Positions 17,513 through 26,434 of a stretch of 64,000 bases of DNA are shown here, one piece after another (the first letter of the stretch is position 1; each line of letters starts with the position of its first letter). The translations under genes were made by a program, and so were the position numbers. The DNA comes from an uncultured Cellvibrio sp. (GTDB taxonomy: Bacteria; Pseudomonadota; Gammaproteobacteria; Pseudomonadales; Cellvibrionaceae): NCBI GenBank assembly GCA_937958105.1, contig CALFXJ010000002.1, positions 1 through 64,000 on the forward strand. The letters are read 5' to 3'. The notes beneath the pieces were generated by a model. That model had not been told where the DNA came from and searched no databases. It saw only the letters and a program-made list of their open reading frames with translations.

Positions 17513-18118
17513 GTTAGTCGCGTTGTCCCCCCATCGCGGGGGGGCGTCGGGGAACAAAAAATTTATCCCGTCGCTTAAAAAACGCTCGAAGCCTTGAAAG
17601 CTGTGATCGCCTCCCTCTTCCACGGTCTGTTTACAGCCCTGGTATTTTTCCACTGCCTGAGTGTAGTCGAGGGTCTCGTCGCCGGTTTGTGCAAGCAGCC
17701 AATAGTTGGCGTGGCGGCGGACAGGAAGGTCGCAGGCTTTGATTTCTTCCACGTGGCCAGCGTTCAAGCGGTAGCTATCATCCGTATGATAGGACTGCAG
17801 GTCAACCTCCAGATAGTCCGGCATAAATTCCCAGGGACGCACGGCTGGATTCACCAGCAGCGCCCGCAGATCGTATTTTTCCGCCAGCCAGGTTGACCAG
17901 TAACCGCCCAGCGAGCTGCCGATCAACCCAATCCGGCCTGGAAGCAGCGACTCCACCAGCGCTTCCAATGTCTGCTGGGTGGCGCGGGGATAGGGGGAAA
18001 GGTGCGGGCAGTGGTAACGAATGTCCGGGCGCCATTCCGCCAGCCATTGGGCGGTCTGGCGCGCCTTGAAGGATAAGGGAGAACTCAGGAAGCCGTGGAT
18101 GTAGATCAGCTCAAGCAT
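17498..18118 (-). CDS. yqiA: Esterase YqiA
   Basis: Encodes 206 residues of the YqiA alpha/beta-hydrolase family. The opening LIYIHGFLSSPLSFKA matches the family start, the nucleophile elbow is GSSLGG near residue 67, and a late GGDHSF carries the catalytic histidine. E. coli YqiA hydrolyses short acyl esters; its cellular substrate is unknown. The ATG at 18118 overlaps the cpdA stop by one base (TGATG); a TTG one codon earlier is possible. The C-terminal residues RRSD and stop codon are encoded by a dispersed repeat, so the native end has been replaced or extended. Confidence 0.88.
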   Translation of the reverse strand: MLELIYIHGFLSSPLSFKARQTAQWLAEWRPDIRYHCPHLSPYPRATQQTLEALVESLLPGRIGLIGSSLGGYWSTWLAEKYDLRALLVNPAVRPWEFMPDYLEVDLQSYHTDDSYRLNAGHVEEIKACDLPVRRHANYWLLAQTGDETLDYTQAVEKYQGCKQTVEEGGDHSFQGFERFLSDGINFLFPDAPPRWGDNATNRRSD

Positions 18119-18945
18119 CAATAACCGGCGGACTTATAGTCAATAACGTAACTCTTACCGCTGACGCGGGATACGCCGGTTTCGATACTGCCGTCGGGAT
18201 AGAGTTCAAACCAGCGATAGCCGGGCATGGCGGTATCCACCGCGAAGGCGTCACTGTTGGGCTTGAACTGTACGCAAGTGGACGGCGTGGCAAACAACTG
18301 CATGTGCTTGCGCCGGCAACTGAACTCCTGATGTACATGCCCCCACACAACCGTCCTCACCTGTGGACTGCGATCCACAATGGCCAGGAAGGCGTCTGCA
18401 TTACGCAAGACATACTGGTCAATCCAGGCGCTGCCCACCGGGAGGGGCTGGTGGTGCAGCATCACCATCACATGGCGGTCTGCATGGTCTGCCAGCGCCT
18501 GTTCGAGGAAATCCAGTTCCGTCTGCTCCAGATTGCCATAAACCTGCTCCGGTACCGCAGAGTCCAGCAGGATGATGACCCAGGCCCCCAGATCTACCAG
18601 ACGCCCCTCCGGCGGGTTGGGGATAGCCAGCTGGCTCATCATCACCGCGGAGTCGTGGTTGCCGGGTATCCAGGCAAAGGGAACCGGAAAATAACGCCGG
18701 ATGGTGTCGATAAAGCGGCGATAGCATGCCTCATCGCCGGCACTGGCAATATCACCAGTGCAGACAAGGTAATCGAAGGTGGGTTGCTCGGCAGTGATCA
18801 GTTGCAGGACATCTTCCAGACTTTCGTCTGTATTCAAGCCGAGCAGAGATTCACTGGTGAGCGGCCCCAGGTGAGTATCGGTGATCTGTATCAGACGCAC
18901 GGGTTTTTCGTTCACAGTGATTGCTGACATATCATGCAAATCCAT
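18118..18945 (-). CDS. cpdA: 3',5'-cyclic-AMP phosphodiesterase CpdA (Icc)
   Basis: Encodes 275 residues of the class III cyclic nucleotide phosphodiesterase family. Metallophosphoesterase motifs are in order: DTHL near residue 23, GDIAS near 64, GNHD near 95, and GHVHQEF near 205, giving the two-metal site. CpdA lowers cAMP, which in Pseudomonas-like bacteria feeds into Vfr and surface behaviour; the adjoining Chp genes act upstream of cAMP in P. aeruginosa, so the neighbourhood is suggestive. An internal ATG at residue 6 is an alternative start. The 231-bp gap before it holds a GC-rich hairpin (19141-19158) but no clear terminator. Confidence 0.93.
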   Translation of the reverse strand: MDLHDMSAITVNEKPVRLIQITDTHLGPLTSESLLGLNTDESLEDVLQLITAEQPTFDYLVCTGDIASAGDEACYRRFIDTIRRYFPVPFAWIPGNHDSAVMMSQLAIPNPPEGRLVDLGAWVIILLDSAVPEQVYGNLEQTELDFLEQALADHADRHVMVMLHHQPLPVGSAWIDQYVLRNADAFLAIVDRSPQVRTVVWGHVHQEFSCRRKHMQLFATPSTCVQFKPNSDAFAVDTAMPGYRWFELYPDGSIETGVSRVSGKSYVIDYKSAGY

Positions 18946-19176
18946 CTTGCGCTGGCACTTCCATTTGGTTTTAGAGTTAGGAATAGTGCGAATACTAGCG
19001 CCAACGATATACGCTAATTTAGTTTTCCGCCACCTGCTATAGCTTATTAAGGGATAGATTTACAGGAAAGAAGGGTAAAAAAAATCAGAAGTGTGAAGAA
19101 GTTAAGGGTTACGCGTCACTCTGAACGGTTGCGCGACACTCCGGGCGGGCGGGCCCGGAATGGCTACATCGGAAGC

Positions 19177-19653
19177 CTAGTGCATCGCCAGGAGGTCCGC
19201 CGGAGTGCGGTCGAACAGGGCCCGCAGATCGAGTACCGGATAGCGTGTTGACTGATCCTCGAAGGCGGCATGGGCCAGCAGTTGCCAGCTGGTCTCCAGC
19301 TCAGCCACCGCGACGGACTGATCCGGCCTGACCGGCAGCAGACGCGGGATACCCCGGAGGAAGATCGCTCCCATATCGACCTCACCCGCGCTGTTTTCGT
19401 AGGCGATGATGGCCGCAAGCCGCTCCTCATCGGTCGGCCGTGAGCGGCGATGGGAGACCAGTTCATGGATATCCAGCGCCGGCACAAACCGGTTGCGCCA
19501 CAGGAAGCCCTGCTCGCAGTACGACGGCAGACCCGGCAGGCGGACACTGGCTTTAACGTACTCGATATATTTAAGTTCGTAGCGACCTATGGCCACTGCT
19601 GTCGTCTGATCAATGGGTAGCAGCCAGGCACCCAGCTCCGATGAAGATGACAT
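19177..19653 (-). CDS. CheW-like protein, ChpC-type
   Basis: A 158-residue CheW-fold protein: the segment EQGFLWRNRFVPALDIHELV and the closing YPVLDLRALF fit the two beta-barrels of CheW. It is the last gene of the Chp cluster and its ATG at 19653 overlaps the previous stop as TGATG, showing coupled translation. Such accessory CheW proteins link extra receptors to the ChpA kinase; ChpC in P. aeruginosa has this position-dependent role. The exact orthology is not certain, so no symbol is given. Confidence 0.78.
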   Translation of the reverse strand: MSSSSELGAWLLPIDQTTAVAIGRYELKYIEYVKASVRLPGLPSYCEQGFLWRNRFVPALDIHELVSHRRSRPTDEERLAAIIAYENSAGEVDMGAIFLRGIPRLLPVRPDQSVAVAELETSWQLLAHAAFEDQSTRYPVLDLRALFDRTPADLLAMH

Positions 19654-20195
19654 CAACCCGCTCCCTGCAATGCATGTGAATTCTGTTCGCGAACCTGTAC
19701 CCCGCGCACCTGCAACAGCTTGAGCAGATCCGCTGCCGAACTCAGCCCCAGGGCCACCTCACCGATAAGGGCAAAGCGGCTGAATGGTTGCTTCCGGCTG
19801 CTCATGCTGCGGGGAACGGGGTACACCGGATAATCCTGCGTCTCCAGCTTGGTCAGCGAGCGGCAGGCGAGCGCAAAGCCCTGCTGCTGATGGCGCAGGA
19901 GGACCAATACCTGATGGCACGGCTCCAGACGGCTCTGCAGCTGCAGGGCCTTGTTGAGGCAAAACACCGGATAGCGCTGCTGCCCGTATTCCAGGTATCC
20001 ACAGCTCTGGGCCGCCAGGGACGATGCCGTATCCGTTGGTGCGCTCAGCCTATTGCCGGGCATAAGCGTGACGACATCAGCCGCTGGCAGCAATAGCCCG
20101 AACTCGCCACCATCAAGGCGCACCCGCTCCGGCGCGGCCGTTGCCGGCGGTGCAAGACTGGGAGACTCTCCCGCTAACACATCTGTCATGGACAT
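19653..20195 (-). CDS. CheW-like protein in Chp cluster
   Basis: A 180-residue protein with a weakly conserved CheW fold: GGEFGLLLPAADVVTLMP at about 29-46 and GYLEYGQQRYPVFCLNKALQ at about 66-85 correspond to typical CheW strands. It lies 9 bp after chpA and overlaps the next CheW-like gene. It carries no receiver or other domain. Its divergence suggests an adaptor with a narrow partner, possibly another receptor class, but this is inference. An ATG two codons in is an alternative start. Confidence 0.72.
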   Translation of the reverse strand: MSMTDVLAGESPSLAPPATAAPERVRLDGGEFGLLLPAADVVTLMPGNRLSAPTDTASSLAAQSCGYLEYGQQRYPVFCLNKALQLQSRLEPCHQVLVLLRHQQQGFALACRSLTKLETQDYPVYPVPRSMSSRKQPFSRFALIGEVALGLSSAADLLKLLQVRGVQVREQNSHALQGAG

Positions 20196-20204
20196 GGTTC
20201 CGCC

Positions 20205-23120
20205 CTATGCCGTGATGGAAGACTTGAGGCAGTGCAGCAGCTCATCTTCCGAGAAGGGTTTATTGAGGTAAGTGTCCACCCCGGCAGCCTTGGCGAGACT
20301 GCGATGCTTCTCGGTATTGCGCGAGGTGATCATGATGACCGGGATATGCCGGGTGGCGTCGTTCGCGCGCACGTGGGCGGTCAATTCCAGACCGTTCATG
20401 CGCGGCATCTCCATATCCACCAGGATAACGCTGGGCGTCTGGCCCTGCAGAATATCCACGGCTTCGAAGCCGTCTTTGGCTGTACAGACATCCATCCCGA
20501 TGTCACTGACGAACTGTGCGAGGGAACGGCGGGTGCTGAGCGAGTCGTCCACCACCAGTGCCAGCGGGCGCTGGGTCACCGGCTGGTGACGCATGGCCTC
20601 GCGCGTCAGCTGCCAGATGGTGTTGTTCAGGCCGGACTGCAGCAGATCCAGCACGAGTTGCTGTACATCGATCACCGGTGCCACCTCACCATCACCGAGG
20701 ATGGTAGCGCCGATCACACCGGGCACTGTTGGTGTCAGCGGGGAGAGCGGCTTGATAACCATCTCACGGCTGGCGCTGACGCTTTCAATCAACACGCCCA
20801 CCCGCTGTCCCGGAAAACTCTCTACCACCAGTAACGCGTGGGCATCCGCCGTATTGATTGCCGTAACATCCGGCAGGTTGGCCAGCTGCGCGATGTGATA
20901 TACATCGATCAGCTCGTCCTCAAACTGGTACTGCAAACCCTCACCGTGGGATTTCAGGACGGCTGATTCGAGGAACAGCAGCTGCTCCACTCCGCGCGAA
21001 GCCACCACCAGACGGTGGGGACCGTTTTTAATCAGCAGCCCGTGTTCCGCAATCATGGTCATGGGCAGGCGGATAGTAAATTCGCAGGCTTCGCCGGGAA
21101 AACTTTCCACCGTAATCCGGCCTTTCAGTGCCGCGATACGATCCGCCACCATATCCAGCCCGATACCGCGCCCGGAGGTCTGGCTCACCGCCTCACTGGT
21201 GGAAAAACCCGGTACAAAGATCAGCTGGTGCAGCCAGCGTTCATAAACTTCAGGATGCTGCTCATCCTGGACGGCGGAGGGGATGGCAATGTTAAGCGCT
21301 TCCGCTTTTGCGGCAATGCGGGTGTGGTTCAGGCCGGCACCGTCATCGCAGACCTGCACCAGCACCGACTGTCCCTGGGTGCGGAAGTGAAGCGTGATCA
21401 GCCCCTCTGTTGGTTTGCCCATCATCTGTCGCTGTGCCGGCACTTCTATCCCATGGTCCACCGCATTGCGCAGCAGATGCATCAGGGGATCGACCAGTTC
21501 GTGCAGCACACGGCTGTCGATCATGGTGTCTCCGCCACTCAATTGCAGACGTGCCGCCTTACCCGTCAAACGGCAGGCCTGACGGACGCACCGCTGGAAA
21601 CGCGCCTCCATCGTGTGGGCGGGCACCATGCGCATCTCCAGCAACAGGTTCTGGGACTCGCGGTTAATCACCTGCTGCTCGTAAGCCTGCTCCTCTAACC
21701 CGCGCAGCTCGCCCTGCGTCTGATGAATAGCATCACGCGCGTCGGTAATAAATTCCTGCAGCTGATGAAAGAAACTGTGCAGTTCGTTGTAACGATCCAG
21801 CTCCAGCGGATCAAGACCATCGTCGTGACTGCTTTTAAAACGGCGGCTGAAGAGTTCGCGCACTTCAATCAGTTGCCCGAGTTCTTCGGTAAGTGATGTC
21901 AGTTTGTGATGCAGCTGGCCAATGTGGGCCAACTGTTGCTTGATACCGTGAACCTGGGTTTGCAGGCGGTTGGTGCCAATTGCACTGCTACCGGCGAGGC
22001 GCAGCAGATCCTGTGCAATGTCTTCGCGGATGCGCAGCTGCGATGCCATCACTTCCTGCAGATGCTGATTGTCTGTGCTGGCCTGTGCCGTATGCACCGT
22101 CTCCGGTTCAGCCGCAGGCGCAGCGACATCATCGCTTTCGGCATCAACAAACGCTGCATTCACCAACGCTTCAATATCCGGTATCTTAATGCCGAAGCTG
22201 CTGATGTTGTTCTGGTAGATAAAATGATAGGCATCCAGCACCTGTTGCATCACCTGCAGCTCCAGCTCACCGACGCTGGCCCCCTCCACCAGGCAATCCA
22301 GCATGGCCGCCAGGGTATCCGACACATCCACCAGCAACAGCTTTAACGCCTCGCTGGGTTCATCGGACTGACGGGAAATTTCTTCCAGCAGATCTTCGGT
22401 AAAGTGCATGAAATTCGCCAGCCCGGTGACGCCCACCACATTACCTGAACCTTTGATGGTATGAGCAATGCGCTGTGCGCTGGCCAGAGCCTGCTTATCC
22501 AGCGTGCCGACAAAGCGACTGATCTGTTCCGTAAAGCTGTTGACCTGTCCAGGCAATTCCAGCATCAGGCCTTCAAACAGTTCCTGATTGATCTCATCGC
22601 TGAGCTGCAGCGACAACAGGTCCATGGTGGCTGTGGTCGGCAGCAGCCGTGCAGGATCTTCCGCTACGGGAATATCCGCATGCATCAGCTTTGCACCCAG
22701 CTTTTGTTGTTGGGTCTCGGCCAAGGGCTGCGGCCAGCTGGTGTTGCTGAGAAATTCCAGCACACCCAGTACGGACGCGGGCGGAATATCTCCTTCGCCC
22801 AGATGCTGCAGATAATCGAGAAAATAAACCGCCCAGGAATCTACCAGCAGACGTTGTTCCTCATCGATACTTTCCGGTTGCTGCATGAGCGCCCGGAAGT
22901 TCTCTTCCATGAACCGGCAGGCTTCTGCGAGTCCTTCAAGGCCGATCAGTTCTGCGGCCTCGGCAAAGTGAGCCACCGATGCACACTGGTCCGACAGCGC
23001 CTGCGGTCCATCGTCCATGCGCTCTGGCTGTCCCAGTGAATAATCCAGCTGCGCGTTTAACTCCTGTATAAGCAGTTCAACCAAATCCTGCTGATCGCGC
23101 GTCAAAGGACTATTGTTCAT
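20205..23120 (-). CDS. chpA: ChpA-type hybrid CheA histidine kinase, compact form
   Basis: Encodes 971 residues from the ATG at 23120, which has ribosome site GGAAG; an ATG 12 bp upstream is possible. Domains: a degenerate HPt-like region (about 30-110) lacking the histidine motif, one true HPt with AHTIKGSG (H220), a coiled linker, a CheA dimer and ATPase region with N box NAVDHGIE (N552), DDGAG (593-597) and GRGIGLDM near 650, a CheW-like domain, and a C-terminal receiver with VVDD and phospho-acceptor D902. ChpA drives type IV pilus chemosensing. P. aeruginosa ChpA is about 2,500 residues with eight Xpt domains, so this one is much shorter. Confidence 0.9.
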   Translation of the reverse strand: MNNSPLTRDQQDLVELLIQELNAQLDYSLGQPERMDDGPQALSDQCASVAHFAEAAELIGLEGLAEACRFMEENFRALMQQPESIDEEQRLLVDSWAVYFLDYLQHLGEGDIPPASVLGVLEFLSNTSWPQPLAETQQQKLGAKLMHADIPVAEDPARLLPTTATMDLLSLQLSDEINQELFEGLMLELPGQVNSFTEQISRFVGTLDKQALASAQRIAHTIKGSGNVVGVTGLANFMHFTEDLLEEISRQSDEPSEALKLLLVDVSDTLAAMLDCLVEGASVGELELQVMQQVLDAYHFIYQNNISSFGIKIPDIEALVNAAFVDAESDDVAAPAAEPETVHTAQASTDNQHLQEVMASQLRIREDIAQDLLRLAGSSAIGTNRLQTQVHGIKQQLAHIGQLHHKLTSLTEELGQLIEVRELFSRRFKSSHDDGLDPLELDRYNELHSFFHQLQEFITDARDAIHQTQGELRGLEEQAYEQQVINRESQNLLLEMRMVPAHTMEARFQRCVRQACRLTGKAARLQLSGGDTMIDSRVLHELVDPLMHLLRNAVDHGIEVPAQRQMMGKPTEGLITLHFRTQGQSVLVQVCDDGAGLNHTRIAAKAEALNIAIPSAVQDEQHPEVYERWLHQLIFVPGFSTSEAVSQTSGRGIGLDMVADRIAALKGRITVESFPGEACEFTIRLPMTMIAEHGLLIKNGPHRLVVASRGVEQLLFLESAVLKSHGEGLQYQFEDELIDVYHIAQLANLPDVTAINTADAHALLVVESFPGQRVGVLIESVSASREMVIKPLSPLTPTVPGVIGATILGDGEVAPVIDVQQLVLDLLQSGLNNTIWQLTREAMRHQPVTQRPLALVVDDSLSTRRSLAQFVSDIGMDVCTAKDGFEAVDILQGQTPSVILVDMEMPRMNGLELTAHVRANDATRHIPVIMITSRNTEKHRSLAKAAGVDTYLNKPFSEDELLHCLKSSITA

Positions 23121-23179
23121 CGCATCTTCCATCCAACCGATTTTCCATTAATACCGAACTGCCAGGCCTGCGAAATTCA

Positions 23180-25336
23180 TCAGGCGTTGACAATATCCTG
23201 TTCCATCTGTTCTTCATTGACCGCTGGCTGACGGATCGACACCAGCGTGTTATGCGCTTCGGTACGGAATTCCGGCAAGGTGAACACATTGACCCGCTCG
23301 AGCAATGAGCGTGCGTGCACTTTCAGTTCGTCTGTCTGCTGACGTTGCTGCTCAAGTTCACTGTAGGTCTTCTGCGTGGATTCTGTAATCTGCGTTGCGC
23401 GGTCGCGCACGCGGTTGGCCATGTGTGCCTGATTGACTGAATTGACGGCAATGGATTTTACGTGGTTTACCAGCTGACGCGTGGCGGCTTCGGTTTCGTG
23501 CATCCGCTGTCCCGAATCTTCGGCGAGCTTGGTACCTTCAGCCACCTGCGCAATCAGTTTGTTCATGATGTTTACCGTATCGGAGGTTTCGACCCGGATA
23601 TTATTTACCATCGCCGAAATTTCCGAGGTTGCACCACGGGCGTTTTCCGCCAGCCGCTGAACCTCTTCCGCTACCACCGCGAAGCCTTTACCGGCCTCAC
23701 CCGCCGAAGCAGCGTGCATACTCGCGTTCAAGGCGAGGATGTGAGTACGTTCCGCGATGGTGTTAATCAGGTTAACGATACTGGTAATTTCCTGCGAGCG
23801 GTCCCCGAGACGCTTGATACGCTTCTCCGTTTCAGAGATGGTGCCGCGGATTGTCTGAATACCCTCAACGGTTTCGGTTACCGAAGACTGCGCCTTCACG
23901 GTACTGTCAATGGCGGTTGCAGCAATGCTGTTGGCAATACGCGCTTCTTTTGCAATATCACTCATGGTTTTGGCGGACTGTTCAAGTGCTGCCACAGTCT
24001 CAGCCACTTGCGTGCGCTCATCTTCCGCTACCACCATGACCGCGCTGGACTGGGCCTGCAGCTGATCAGAAATTGCGTTAATTTTTTCTGAAGCCGCTTT
24101 TACCTGGTGCAGCGTCCGCGCCGTCTCCGAGGTCAGCAGGTTCACTGCATCGGACACCGTACCTGTAACGTCGGCGGATACCGGCACTTTGATGGAAAGA
24201 TCTTTACGCGCGATCATACCCAGTGCGCGGATCAGGCTGATGATGGAGTTGTTGAGCGTTTCGTTTTCCTGGAATTTTTCTGCCAGCACCTGGATACGCT
24301 CATCCAGCAGACGGTTGAATGCTCGCCCGAGGTTGCCCAGTTCATCATTAGCGGTGATGTTTACCCGCGCTTTATCGTCACCCCGGTTCTGCTGCGCGAT
24401 GATCGACTGCATATGCCACAGTGGCAAAACGATGCTGCGATAAATCAGGAACAATCCAAGGGTCGTACCCACGGCCGTCATAAACAATACGATGGCGAAC
24501 ATCCACTGAGCCACGCTGCGCTCGCCCTCAGCTGCATCAAGCCGGCGCTGCAGGTTCTGGGTCATGGTGGTGCGATAGGATTCCACCGCGCTCACCACGG
24601 CCTGACTCGCTTCTTCCACCTGGCGCTCCCGCTCCGCCGCTGTCGCACGGTTTTCAACCATGGTGGCAAAACCGGCGGAATACCTCTCGGTCAGATCCAG
24701 TGCACGTTGGGCTGTGGTGGCAGACATGTCCAGCTGGTTGATACTGCTAAGCAAACCGGCGGTTGCCGTTTGCAATGCATCCCCATGCCGCTGGTCGCGG
24801 GTGCGCAGAAATTCTGAATAATGCAGCTCAGCCTGCAACAACAGATTCAGCGCTGCGGGCTGATTCTGCAGCAGGCTGCGCAATTGGCCTGCGATCTGGG
24901 GCAGCGGCGTCAGCAGGTCTGCTTCCGCAGTCTCGGCCTGCATCAGCGCCGGGATAGCCTGCTCCACGGTTTCCGTAAATTGACGGTTGGCCGCACCAAT
25001 ACGTTCCAGTGACGCGGCTGAAAAGAATTGGAAGTTAACTTTGCCTAACGCTTCCTGAGCCTCGCGCACTGTTTCGGTCGCCGCAATCAGATCTTCCGCA
25101 ACCAGCTCACCACTTTGCATTGTCGTGAGCAGCAGACCTTTGAGCTGGTGGTGAGCCCGCGCCACATCATTCAGGGATTGTTCCGCCAGCTGAAACTGCT
25201 GCTGAGTTCTTTCCTGTTTAATATCCACACTGATCTGTGCGTAATACGCTACACCCATCAGCACGAAGCCAACGATCAAGCCGATCATCAGACTACTGAT
25301 TTTGTGGGAAATCTTAATTCCCGATACGTTTTTCAT
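23180..25336 (-). CDS. pilJ: Type IV pilus chemoreceptor PilJ
   Basis: Encodes 718 residues. One transmembrane helix at about 14-33 and another at 276-299 enclose a 240-residue periplasmic helical domain of PilJ type. A HAMP domain (about 300-352), a second helical segment and the methyl-accepting signalling hairpin follow, the tip containing ERTHILALNASMHAASAGEA. The late segment ending VNVFTLPEFR is characteristic of PilJ. PilJ senses pilin or surface contact and controls ChpA. The ATG has ribosome site GGAG. No gene for a methyltransferase or methylesterase accompanies it here. Confidence 0.92.
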   Translation of the reverse strand: MKNVSGIKISHKISSLMIGLIVGFVLMGVAYYAQISVDIKQERTQQQFQLAEQSLNDVARAHHQLKGLLLTTMQSGELVAEDLIAATETVREAQEALGKVNFQFFSAASLERIGAANRQFTETVEQAIPALMQAETAEADLLTPLPQIAGQLRSLLQNQPAALNLLLQAELHYSEFLRTRDQRHGDALQTATAGLLSSINQLDMSATTAQRALDLTERYSAGFATMVENRATAAERERQVEEASQAVVSAVESYRTTMTQNLQRRLDAAEGERSVAQWMFAIVLFMTAVGTTLGLFLIYRSIVLPLWHMQSIIAQQNRGDDKARVNITANDELGNLGRAFNRLLDERIQVLAEKFQENETLNNSIISLIRALGMIARKDLSIKVPVSADVTGTVSDAVNLLTSETARTLHQVKAASEKINAISDQLQAQSSAVMVVAEDERTQVAETVAALEQSAKTMSDIAKEARIANSIAATAIDSTVKAQSSVTETVEGIQTIRGTISETEKRIKRLGDRSQEITSIVNLINTIAERTHILALNASMHAASAGEAGKGFAVVAEEVQRLAENARGATSEISAMVNNIRVETSDTVNIMNKLIAQVAEGTKLAEDSGQRMHETEAATRQLVNHVKSIAVNSVNQAHMANRVRDRATQITESTQKTYSELEQQRQQTDELKVHARSLLERVNVFTLPEFRTEAHNTLVSIRQPAVNEEQMEQDIVNA

Positions 25337-25387
25337 GTGAGACTCCAGGATCGTTTTTTTAAAGCGCAGGCAATGTGGACCACCTCA

Positions 25388-25993
25388 TCACATTGCATAA
25401 ATACTTGTCGCATGATGATGCATATCTGTATCTGTGTTCTCGTGGATACGGCGATTGGCCAGCACCAGCAGCTGAGGGCCCAGCGTCTTTCCGGGCAACC
25501 GGTAGTGGGGCACTCCCCGCGCAAGAAATGTTTTTTCCACCAGCAGGGATAAGACAGAGTCGTTATCGAGCGTCTCATCGGTTACGCAATCCTGCTCAGC
25601 CAGATCAACAGAGTGCGGCAGACTGTCAACTAACAGGGCCACGGTGTTATCTCCTTTACCGACGCAGAACACATAGCGTTTCTGAGGTAAAGCAAGGGCC
25701 CATTCATGATGCAGCTGATATACCGGCACCAGCCCGCCCCTCACATTGCACAGACCCGCCAGCAAAGCAGGTGCATTGGGGACCGGCGCTATCGGCAGAT
25801 CGGAAAAGACCTCACAAAAGCAACTGGCCTCTACGACAAAGTGATAGCGACCAATCACGAAGCGAAAATGTTGCTCGCGTACTGATTCAGTACCAAAGCG
25901 TTCCTGTTCGGTTAGTAGAATTTTATCGACATCGGTATGCTGCAAGCGGGACAGCGCGTCGATCAGTCTCTGCTCCAGATTATTTTTATCCAT
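25388..25993 (-). CDS. pilI: CheW-like adaptor PilI
   Basis: A 201-residue CheW-domain protein directly before pilJ, the position of pilI in Chp clusters. The CheW core runs from FRFVIGRYHFVV (about 43) through LLAGLCNVRGGLVPVYQL (about 77-95) to VALLVDSLPH, all typical CheW segments. It should couple PilJ to ChpA at the cell pole. A short extra N-terminal helix and a histidine-rich tail (MHHHATS) are additional to the core. A strong hairpin lies just upstream at 26017-26057. Confidence 0.9.
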   Translation of the reverse strand: MDKNNLEQRLIDALSRLQHTDVDKILLTEQERFGTESVREQHFRFVIGRYHFVVEASCFCEVFSDLPIAPVPNAPALLAGLCNVRGGLVPVYQLHHEWALALPQKRYVFCVGKGDNTVALLVDSLPHSVDLAEQDCVTDETLDNDSVLSLLVEKTFLARGVPHYRLPGKTLGPQLLVLANRRIHENTDTDMHHHATSIYAM

Positions 25994-26016
25994 ACGCGGA
26001 TTATCTCGCCGGTATC

Positions 26017-26057
26017 AAAAGAACCTCTGAAAATTCAATTTCAAAGGTTCTTTTTTT
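26017..26057. terminator. Bidirectional terminator-like hairpin between pilH and pilI
   Basis: Inverted repeat AAAGAACCTCTGAAA / TTTCAAAGGTTCTTT (one-base bulge, six-base loop) with a seven-T run on the plus strand and TTTT on the minus strand. In the leftward transcript it lies between the pilH stop and pilI start, so it can partly separate response-regulator from receptor-kinase expression. Confidence 0.8.
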
Positions 26058-26070
26058 AGAGGATCAAGCC

Positions 26071-26433
26071 TCAAAGTGATGCGATAGTGTTGATAATATC
26101 TGCCTGAGTGTAGGGCTTGCTGATCATGCCCTTTCCACCCTGAAGCTCACCCCATACACGATCAGCACGCTGGTTTTTGCTGGTAACGAAGACCACCGGA
26201 ATACTGGCAAGATCTTTGTCAGAAGTGATATTGCGACAGGCCTGAAAGCCATCCACACCTTCCATAACCACATCCATCAGGATAACGTCAGGGCGATAGG
26301 TTTTAGCTTTATCGTACGCCTCCTGACCGTCGGTGGCGGTTATGACCTGATAACCGGCGTCCGCAATAATTTGTTTCAAGTGCTGCAAGTCTACTGGCGA
26401 ATCGTCCACGATCATGACTTTGCTGGGCTTCAT
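26071..26433 (-). CDS. pilH: Single-domain response regulator PilH
   Basis: A 120-residue receiver-only protein. The acidic pair is D10-D11, the phospho-acceptor D54 sits in ILMDVVMEG, the switch threonine in VTSKN and the lysine is K106. The segment VWGELQGGKGM corresponds to the VWGKRQGA stretch typical of PilH. In Pseudomonas PilH is the CheY-like regulator linked to pilus retraction and adaptation. It begins one base after the stop of the pilG-like gene, so the two are co-transcribed. Confidence 0.9.
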   Translation of the reverse strand: MKPSKVMIVDDSPVDLQHLKQIIADAGYQVITATDGQEAYDKAKTYRPDVILMDVVMEGVDGFQACRNITSDKDLASIPVVFVTSKNQRADRVWGELQGGKGMISKPYTQADIINTIASL

Positions 26434-26434
26434 G

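Noticed and set aside
19141..19158. Hairpin CCGGGC/GCCCGG as terminator of the Chp operon
   Set aside because: The stem is only six pairs with no T run, so it is too weak to call.
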